Assembly: GCA_027946555.1 (NCBI GenBank)
Contig: JAPEVC010000159.1
Location: 1-64,000 of the forward strand
Direction: 5' to 3'
Origin: Gnomoniopsis sp. IMI 355080
Taxonomy: Eukaryota; Ascomycota; Sordariomycetes; Diaporthales; Gnomoniaceae
DNA length: 64,000 bases
The translations under genes were made by a program, and so were the position numbers. The notes under the pieces are model-generated. The model searched no databases. It was given only the letters and a program-made list of their open reading frames with translations, and had not been told where the DNA came from. Positions 56,874 to 64,000 of the stretch are shown here, piece after piece. The stretch's first letter is position 1. Every line of letters starts with the position of its first letter.

Positions 56874-57930
56874 ATGTGGCTGTTCCCTTCGCGACAGGGA
56901 ACCACGGTCGTGGCATTATGTATCCTCGTCATCATCTTTCACTCGAACGCAGCATTGGCGCAAGGATCGGACACAAAATGGCTCTACCCAACTGATGGCC
57001 TCACATTCTACTATCAAGACACAGTCAACATCACATACCAGAGCACGGTCTCCCTGCCATATTTGGGGATATACTGCATCAATGGTGTCGGACAATGTAC
57101 GTGCCCCCCCCCCGGCCCAAGTCCGCCAACATCTCAACAGAATTCCGCACGGGTTGCTAACAGTTGTGTGTGTGTGTTGTAGTTATGCAAGACGCCAAAA
57201 TACCAGCAGTGGACGCGACAGCCACACTGACAGCCCCTATCACGTTGGAGTTGCAAAACGGCACAGACTTGCAGGCGACTGACGTAGACAGTTGCTGGTT
57301 TGATGTGCGGGTGAGCTATAATGGTGATGGATCGAATGGGCCTACCTGGAAGTACATTCATACTACGCGGGACTCCGGACCCGTAAGTGATCCTTTCTTT
57401 GCTTGTGTCGTATTCAACACATCCATCAGCTCACCCAAATACAGTCGACGCTTGGGTTATCTGCCTCAACCACAAGCAATTCTGCTTCAGAAACAACAAC
57501 ATCGACTTCTGCCGTGACTACAACATCTGTCTCGACTACAACAGGCTCCTCGATCACGAGCGCCACCGCATCGACAACGTCGCAAGCGAGCCAAACATCC
57601 ACCACAGGTCTCAGCTCCTCCTCTTCCTCCTCGTCGACCGGCCTATCCTCCTCCGCGGCAATAGGTATCGGCGTCGCAGCTGGCGTCGTAGGTATCCTAG
57701 CAGTACTTGCCATCTTTTTTATTATCCGCAGACATCGAAGGCTCAGGCGGCACCAGCGAGACGAGGGGCTACCAGCCAGTGCAGGGCCCATGTCACAGGC
57801 TGGCAAGCCGGAATTGGCATATTATGGGAATCACTATGAGCCGCAGGATCCACATACTCGAAATGCATCTCGGAATCCTGTGGAGTTGGATTCCTCTTTG
57901 AACACGCATGCGGTGGAAATGCAGGGTTAA
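56874..57930 (+). CDS. Secreted/anchored Ser-Thr-rich single-pass membrane protein
   Basis: Exons 56874-57096, 57183-57382, 57445-57930 (phases 1 and 0) give 302 residues. Signal sequence (GTTVVALCILVIIFHSNAALA), an N-terminal extracellular domain of ~110 residues with a Cys pair (GIYCING..DSCWFDV) and a beta-rich look (WLYPTDGLTFYYQDTVNITY), then a ~65-residue Ser/Thr stalk likely O-mannosylated. One membrane helix follows at ~210-234 (AAIGIGVAAGVVGILAVLAIFF) with a basic stop (RRHRRLRRHQR) and a short cytosolic tail. The layout is that of fungal cell-wall sensors (WSC/Mid2-like) and of a broad fungal family of unknown function. The extracellular domain is not a WSC domain by Cys count. Sensor role is inference. 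Confidence 0.75.
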
Positions 57931-58643
57931 TGTGAATTGAGTTGAGCGTCGGCAGCATGGCTTTGGAGCGGGCGTTCTGGATGAAAGCATTTCATGTGGG
58001 CGTTTATTATGCTTGCAGTGTGCAGAGCTTATACAGTCAGCACAAAGGCGTTCCGTGTTTTCTCCCCAAAGGCCTTCCTGTTCTGTCCTTTTTATATGTC
58101 GAACATGCAAGAAATCCCTGGTTTCTGGCTGGGGGGAGAAAGGGGGATCCGCTCTTCGCCCACAAAGATGCCCGAGGGTAACCCAGTCGTCCTCCACTTT
58201 GTTTCAAGTATAAGCACGTGTCGAAACTCGCCCTGGGAAACATTGATGCTCCGCTGATATTTCCGAGTGTCACTGTTCTACCAATACTACCAAAAGTCCG
58301 TGACTTCCGGCATTTGGTCATGCAAGTTTGGCCAGAAATGGGGGAGGGATGGTCCAGGGGGATTGGAGGAAAATCCACGAGAGTTCGGGATCACAATACC
58401 ACCCCCTTCAGCACGAGTTGCGGAACCTTGTGAACGCACAACACGGAGGCAGCATTTGGTCCTCCTATTTTGGCAAAGACTCTCGTTCCGCGATATCTAT
58501 GAGGCCCCCGTTCTTTTGTGTTTTGTCTTTTGCGGAGCTGTAGATCATCGTATATAAGTCTCAGCTGACTCCGCCAAGCCGTTTTCCCTCAACATCAGAT
58601 GAACTATAACTCTCAACTAAGCCTGAAGCTTCCCTTGTTGAAG
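57931..58643. promoter_or_regulatory. Intergenic with probable pectate-lyase promoter
   Basis: Between two + genes. A TATATAA at 58551-58557 lies ~90 bp before the PL1 start. CTGGGG at about 58131 fits the CreA SYGGRG consensus, as expected of a carbon-repressed pectinase (inference). Dense short frames on both strands here are not accepted as genes. Confidence 0.5.
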
Positions 58644-59732
58644 ATGCTGGCATCCACGATCCTCAAATCAGCCTTCTTGGCACTGGTGCCCTCTGCCTCA
58701 GCCCTCGCCTTCCCAGGCGCTGTAGGCTTTGGCTCCTCTGCGACCGGTGGCACGGGCGGCACCTCGTACGTTGTCAGCAACCTGGACGACTCGGGCGCGG
58801 GCTCGTTCCGCGACGCGGTCAGCGAGTCCAACCGGATCATCACCTTCTCCGTCAGCGGCTACATCCAGCTCGAATCCGCCGTGTCGCTGTCGTCCGACAT
58901 CACCATCAACGGCACGACCGCGCCCTCGCCTGGCATCGGCATCATGGCCGGCGAGGTCTCCGCCTCGGATAAAGACAACATCATCATCGTCGGGCTCCGG
59001 ATGCGGCAGGGCAGCTTGGACTCGGACACGGGCAAGAGCGCGTTTAACATGGGCGGTGGGAGTAACATCATCCTCGACCACTGCTCGTTTGCCTACGGCC
59101 AGTGGGATAGCGTCGATGCCGTGGGCGCGGTGAACATCACCGTCAGCAATAGTATCATCGCCTTTCCCATCGGACAGCAGTTTGGCGCGCACGTCGAGAC
59201 AGGGCCCGCGACGTTCTTTGGGAACTTGTGGGTGAGCATCCACAACCGCCAGCCACTCGCCAAGTCGAACACGCAGTACATCAACAACGTCATCTACAAT
59301 TACCAAGCAGCGTACACCACGGCAGACACCAGCGGGGACTTTAGCCATGACATCCTGTACAACTACTTCATCACAGGCCCCAGCACGACCAGTGCCAGCG
59401 ACCGATACTATCAGATCGAGTCGAACCAACAGGCCTATGCGGTGGGGAACTATGGCGATGCAAGCAACGACGGGACCCTGAACGGGGCCCAAGAGAATCA
59501 GATTGGGGATGCGACGGTGCTGGATGCGCCGTGGGAGTCGACGTCGACTACGATTGTCAAGTGGAGCGCTGCAGACGCCGTCACGAATGTGCTGGCCAGC
59601 GCGGGTGCGCAGCCGCGGGATGAGGTGGATGCTTTGGCTGTGTCGCAGGTGAAGAGCTATGGTACAGAGGGGACAATCTATGGCGACCAAGACGATACGG
59701 GGCTTTCCAATGGGGGTTATGGAACGCTGTGA
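58644..59732 (+). CDS. Pectate lyase-like protein (polysaccharide lyase family 1)
   Basis: Intronless, 362 residues. I start at 58644 (A at -3) because it gives a clean signal peptide, MLASTILKSAFLALVPSASALA; an ATG at 58599 with weak context would add 15 residues. The mature chain is a right-handed beta-helix: AFPGAVGFGSSATGG at the N-terminus, VSNLDDSGAGSFRDAV, TINGTTAPSPGIGI, NIIIVGLRMRQG, NIILDHCSFAYGQWDSVDAV, and FFGNLWVSIHNRQPL. This order (G-E/GFG, FRDAV, DHCS, N-R-P) is that of pectate-trisaccharide-lyase-type PL1 enzymes, which cleave polygalacturonate by beta-elimination with Ca2+. The usual DHxS and the RxP-type arginine (N-RQPL) are present. Complements the exo-PG at 5.3-6.9 kb. 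Confidence 0.88.
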   Translation: MLASTILKSAFLALVPSASALAFPGAVGFGSSATGGTGGTSYVVSNLDDSGAGSFRDAVSESNRIITFSVSGYIQLESAVSLSSDITINGTTAPSPGIGIMAGEVSASDKDNIIIVGLRMRQGSLDSDTGKSAFNMGGGSNIILDHCSFAYGQWDSVDAVGAVNITVSNSIIAFPIGQQFGAHVETGPATFFGNLWVSIHNRQPLAKSNTQYINNVIYNYQAAYTTADTSGDFSHDILYNYFITGPSTTSASDRYYQIESNQQAYAVGNYGDASNDGTLNGAQENQIGDATVLDAPWESTSTTIVKWSAADAVTNVLASAGAQPRDEVDALAVSQVKSYGTEGTIYGDQDDTGLSNGGYGTL

Positions 59733-60485
59733 AGGGAAACTTGGGGTTTGCCTACCAGCCGGCACTTTTCCACTTGTACATAGTTGTTACCTGTTGATTT
59801 ACTTACAAATCATACCACATACAAAATTCTCATCTCATCTTGTTGCATATAACCAAGCCGCCTGAGGTGTTGGTGCATGACAGCCAATCCCCAAACAGGT
59901 AAAGACTTTCTACCTGTTTGTGTACCTAGAAGCATCGAAGCTTGTCTTCATAAGTCATAGCCTACGGGCACCGACCATGGTAATCCCACAATAGTCCGTG
60001 GCGATAGATTGAAAACATCGGACGTCTATTGGGAACTTAGAAAATCCGGGGTTGGTAATCGTGAAATTGCCACTAGTAGAGGACTACTAGATCTTGGCCT
60101 GAATTTAACGCCCTACCCACTTGGGTAGTAATACGTAGGCCTAGAAGCCCCGTGGATTTGAGAGGCATAGAGAAAAGGGCCAAGTCTGCATCCCGGATTG
60201 AGGATTTTTGAGTAGACATTGGGCGTGTGCCCATCGCACCGTACAGTGCTCACCACACCCAATTCGCCGCGTGAAACCCAGACTATCTTACACCTCACGA
60301 CCACCTGCATTATGCTGAAACGAGCCTCAGCCCTGGTCATATAGACCCAAAACAATCTCTTGTTGTTGACTGACTATGCATTATGCCGAACGCCGTCAAT
60401 GACAACATTGAAAAGGCCATTACCAACTATTACACCTAGCCGTTCACTGCTTTCCCTAGTGTATCATTACCTCAGCAGCCTGCGG
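59733..60485. other. Intergenic with a dispersed short repeat
   Basis: 3' ends of two converging genes. Holds repeat copy 2 at 60133-60255. No gene accepted. Confidence 0.6.
60133..60255 (+). repeat. Dispersed short repeat, copy 2
   Basis: Same orientation as 37607-37745: both give TAGGCCT(A/G)GAAGCCC, GTGGATT, AGAAAAGGGC, AAGTCT and ACATTGGGCGTG in the same order. Here only one GTAGGCCT unit is present in place of three. Confidence 0.7.
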
Positions 60486-61834
60486 TCACACCACTTGGGA
60501 CGGCACCTGTTTCTGGTGTTCGCTGTCGTCTCGAGCTGACGGCGGTCGTGAGTCGTGTTGGTCTTGCTTCCACGTCGGTGAGACTGGGGGGCTTCTGCTT
60601 GTCGACAGATGTGTCAAGTTCACAGTCTCCAGGTGTGGGTAAAGTGAAGCGTCCGATGGTTTTCTGTGGAATATGTCGGGTTTCGCGGTACCGTCTGAAC
60701 CAATCGAATCGTCCATACGGCCCGGATACTTGTTGGGATGACGAAAGTTTTGTACTTTCCTCCATGTGAAGATGGGTTTTAGTGCTGGCACACTGGCGCA
60801 GAGGATGGCGGTGTTGACTTCCAACATCGAGTAGAGATTGACCTGCGGGCACCAGTCAGGCAAGAACTAATGAAGTAGATTTTGGTCTAGACTTACCGGA
60901 ATGCCATCCCGAGAGGGATCCGTTGACAGAGTGAATTGGTAGATACTTTGCAGACGGACGATGGACATGATGGCAGCGAAAGTGCCTGCACCAAAGATAC
61001 AAACGAGGGCAATCTTTTCTTTCGTAGGCCGGTTAAGAATGCCGAGCGTCTTCATCGGTAACGCCAAGATCCAAATGTCCGTCACGATGTTGATCCCTGA
61101 TGTAGCTGTATTACGGTGTCAGCACATATGCCTGGGGACTGGGGGGTGTGGGGAACCATGGCAGGAATATTTACAGTAAAAGAAAGCCGTTGTGTTGATG
61201 CAGAAACCAGGCATCAGTCCTGTCAAATCCCACATCTTCTCCAAAGGCGAACATTGACTGAACGTGACAGCGATGCAAATGAAGGTGAAGATAACCTCGA
61301 AAGCAATAGTGGCGTGGCAGCACATGCGGAAGCGCTCCGTGACGGCTGCAAATAAAGTTAGTTTTCTTGGCTTGAACGGTCGGTGATGTACACCTGTTTT
61401 AGGGAGATTGGCGGCATACCGAAACGGAGATACAAGTCGACGATGGAGGCTTTTATGGCGCCAACAATCATGTAATATGTGGCCTCAATGGCCAAAGTAG
61501 TCTTCAGCTGTTTCACCGCCATGTCCATGGTTATCGTTGATGAAGGAAAGCCGGTGTGGTTTGCCTTCAGGATCAAGATCTCTAGCATGTATCCAATTGT
61601 AAAAGTGAGGGCGATTAATATGGAGTAATCGTCCCTCCCCGGGTTGCGTATCAGTATGAACCGGACAATACATCTGGTCAGGACAGCAAGTGCTGAGTGA
61701 AGCATTAGCGAAAGTAGTTCCTGGTTGGGTGTCGTTGGACTCGTGAACGAATAAGCCGACTTACTGGAGACAGTCGTCATGACGATGGCCACGTACACGA
61801 GGCCATCTTGGCGCTGTTGATCAGTCATTGCCAT
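60486..61834 (-). CDS. Rhodopsin-fold integral membrane protein, second member
   Basis: Exons 61834-61765, 61692-61420, 61345-61175, 61105-60897, 60842-60486 (phases 1, 1, 1, 0) give 359 residues. The joined protein reads ..TTVST-LAVLTRCIVRFILI..GRDDYSILIAL, ..DLYLRFA-VTERFRM.., FFYS-TSGINIVTDIWILALPMKTL, and GIP-VNLYSMLEVNTAILCASVPALKPIF. DDY after helix 2, the two loop cysteines (SQCSPL..GFCINT), the TDIWILALP helix and E-x-N..CAS-x-PALKP place it firmly in the fungal rhodopsin-domain family. The N-terminus is short; the first helix (GLVYVAIVMTTVS) is marginal. Tail of ~95 residues is Ser/Pro/His-rich and cytosolic. Ligand unknown. Confidence 0.85.
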
Positions 61835-64000
61835 AGCGTCTATTGGTATGGCCTCGAGGCTCTTTTCAGTAGCATCCGTAATATGAAAGCATGCGTATTC
61901 GCATTCACAATCCGCCTTTGGAAAAGATCAAGCCCCACAAGCCTTGGGTACCGTGGAATACTTGTATTCCGACAACTGGAAGATGTGTGAAGCGTGCGAT
62001 GTTCAGAGGACGAATGCATTCATGTTGAACTCACAGTGCGACCAAAGTCCGCGCATATTTCATTATAGATAGTTTAGTCGAGATCGTCTCTGTGTGTGAC
62101 CCATCTCGCCTGATATGCAACTTTGTGCAGAGTTCGAGATGTAAGGCAAATCGAGGCTTACTTTCCGCTGAGCAACACGGAGTGGGTAGCATTCCGTGCC
62201 ATGATGCGCCATCGTAAGCTCAGTTAATCAGGTCCCTGACACCACTCTGGAACAGCAGTGTTGCGTTGGGTTAAACTTACTTCTTGCTTTGGGGTTAGCT
62301 TGTACCTGTCGATCTTGCCCATTAAACGTCCTCGGCCCTCCTACGCATGGTGATCTACCTCTGCACGAAACCGTGGTTCGCACAGACGCTTGTCATAAAA
62401 GAAGACGGCAAGACAATGTCCCGCGCTCCTAGAGCAAGGTCATGCCTTGACCACTCCGTCGGCATGACCCGTCTCTTTGCAGGACCTCCTGGTCCAAGCT
62501 TGCTCTATAGCAGCAATACAACTATGATTTATTGATTGGGGCTTGTTATTATTCGCGGAAACTTGGTTCGCCATCGGCAAGGCACCACAATTTCCCGTGG
62601 TTGATTTCTACCCTTGGCACAGCGATGCGAGAAACAACTGTTCAAACTGTTCGTTTCGTAAACACCTTCCCCACAACTCTGTTTGCCTCCTATATCTGGG
62701 TGCTAAGCTCGACTTCCACAACGTTTCAGCAACTCCAACGGACCTTCAACAGCACCCCGATTGGAGAGGACTGACTACCAAGGCTGCGCAAAGACGTGAA
62801 TCCGACATACTCGGTAGAAGAAAAAAACTCTATGTGGAGAGATCGCGTTGTATGCCCAGGTGGCGTTACCGTATGTCCGACTTGTAAGCCTTAAAACGAT
62901 GCAATAGCAGCGACCGACCGGCCAAATTAGTATGAAATTAGAATTGCAATAACAGTCTCATCACCTGACATGCGCATCTGCGTTACTTTGTTCCTGCGTG
63001 CGACCCGAATAAGCTTTACAAGCTCGCTTGCCGCGACCTGACGGAAAAACGATGAATTATAAAATCAAGATTTGACAAACAGCAATGCCCTATACAGGTA
63101 CCAACGTGATTTCGCTAAGCAAGTTTAGATTCCGGTCATACTGAAGATTGTCTCGAACTACTTCAATGTGGGCTTATTATGACGCCCGCGAGGTCACTTG
63201 CCAGGTTCATACCCACACCAAGGGGCTGAGAAGTTGACTTTTGCTGGATGTTTCAATGCTTGCATTCAGGCAATCATAAGTAACTTTGACCAGGTGTTGC
63301 TCTGACGCGCGGCAAAGCTCGTCTTTGTGCAGGTGGCAAGGGCAAGGCTCCTCCGAGCGGGAAAAACATGGAAGGTTTTCCAGGTAACGGATCCTACGGG
63401 ATAATCTGGTGTTCATGGGTGCCGGCAACGTGCAGTGGAACTGGCAAGTGACATAAAACCTGCTTCAGAGTTCGAAGTCCCTTAAACTCTATTGAAGCTC
63501 CACGAAATCGAAACATGTAAGTATTTTCAACGTCTCTTTTCAGGAGTCCGAACCAACTTCCAGCAGGAGTATATTGCACTTCATGGTCCGCACATATACG
63601 CTATTAGATGATGTACGATGGACAAATGGACCATAGTAGCGGCCCCCCCCTTCGCCTTTGAATTAAAGCATCACATAATGAAGATATCACCATGTGCGGT
63701 ATGCCAGGTGGATTATAGAATACACCTGTCTCTTTTCTCTCAAAGATACTACCTGGGTGCAGTAGAATTATGATCTGTATCGTTTGCACACTGGAATGAG
63801 AGGTATCGTGTACGGAGTTGCCCCGCTGTATTTGGAGCTCCGCTTGCCTGCGTGATCGATCAACCTTATTTTGACGTCCACCTCTAATTTGATGGAGGAA
63901 CTCCAAGACATCTCACAGTCTGGCGATATCTGCTAGCTTGTTCATGCGTGCTCATATCCTTCAACACTTGAGAGCTTATGCCACATCAAATTACTGGAAC
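61835..64000. other. Right-end stretch without recognisable gene
   Basis: About 2.2 kb. Upstream region of the rhodopsin-fold gene, then only short frames on both strands (longest 114 codons at 62543-62887) without motifs, splice logic or favourable starts. I see no repeat of size and no RNA gene. Confidence 0.55.

Noticed and set aside
58698..59765. 355-codon frame on the minus strand opposite the PL1 gene
   Set aside because: Arg/His/Val-rich mirror of a real, motif-complete pectate lyase on +; typical antisense shadow of GC-rich third positions.

Overview
The window is nuclear DNA of a filamentous ascomycete (Pezizomycotina). Genes carry short introns (about 55-95 bp) with GT..AG ends, and many have a CTAAC-type branch site close to the acceptor. 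Gene families typical of plant-associated or saprobic moulds dominate: GH28 and PL1 pectinases, an intradiol dioxygenase, an HsbA-like protein, an Ecp2-like protein, HET and 2EXR domains, and rhodopsin-fold membrane proteins. I cannot name the genus. I saw no rRNA, tRNA or CRISPR. Genes were rebuilt by choosing splice sites that keep frame and restore family motifs; exon limits are given in the entries.

Layout. 1-15 kb: a P450 cut by the left edge, a hemerythrin-domain protein, a GH28 exopolygalacturonase, a GT8 glycosyltransferase, a TPT/DMT transporter with a 6-nt microexon, and a secreted intradiol dioxygenase. 15-23 kb: a gene-poor, AT-rich, repeat-rich stretch. Two copies of a ~1 kb degenerate repeat bracket a 0.3 kb foldback element, an F-box protein, a small Cys-rich ORF and a kinase-like protein. 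23.3-28.0 kb: one gene for a 1520-residue protein joining an AAA+ ATPase to a HET domain, the most striking gene here. 29-36 kb: a membrane-anchored GH92 alpha-mannosidase with an 11-nt microexon, and a universal-stress-protein with a long disordered N-terminus. 36-40 kb: gene-poor, then a secreted protein with a D..ExK pattern and a repeat tail broken by a frame change. 40-48.5 kb: a 2EXR protein, an HsbA-like protein, an Ecp2-like protein, a FAD monooxygenase, and a small secreted protein with a phospholipase-A2-like HD motif. 50-62 kb: a proline-rich unknown, two rhodopsin-fold membrane proteins, a mitochondrial phosphate-type carrier, a Ser/Thr-rich membrane protein and a PL1 lyase. 62-64 kb: no recognisable gene.

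Common theme (inference): this is not a biosynthetic cluster. It mixes housekeeping genes (phosphate carrier, nucleotide-sugar-type transporter, GT8) with secreted plant-facing proteins and self/non-self or signalling proteins (AAA-HET, rhodopsin-fold proteins, F-box, 2EXR), in a landscape peppered with TACCTAGGTA palindromes and decayed repeats.
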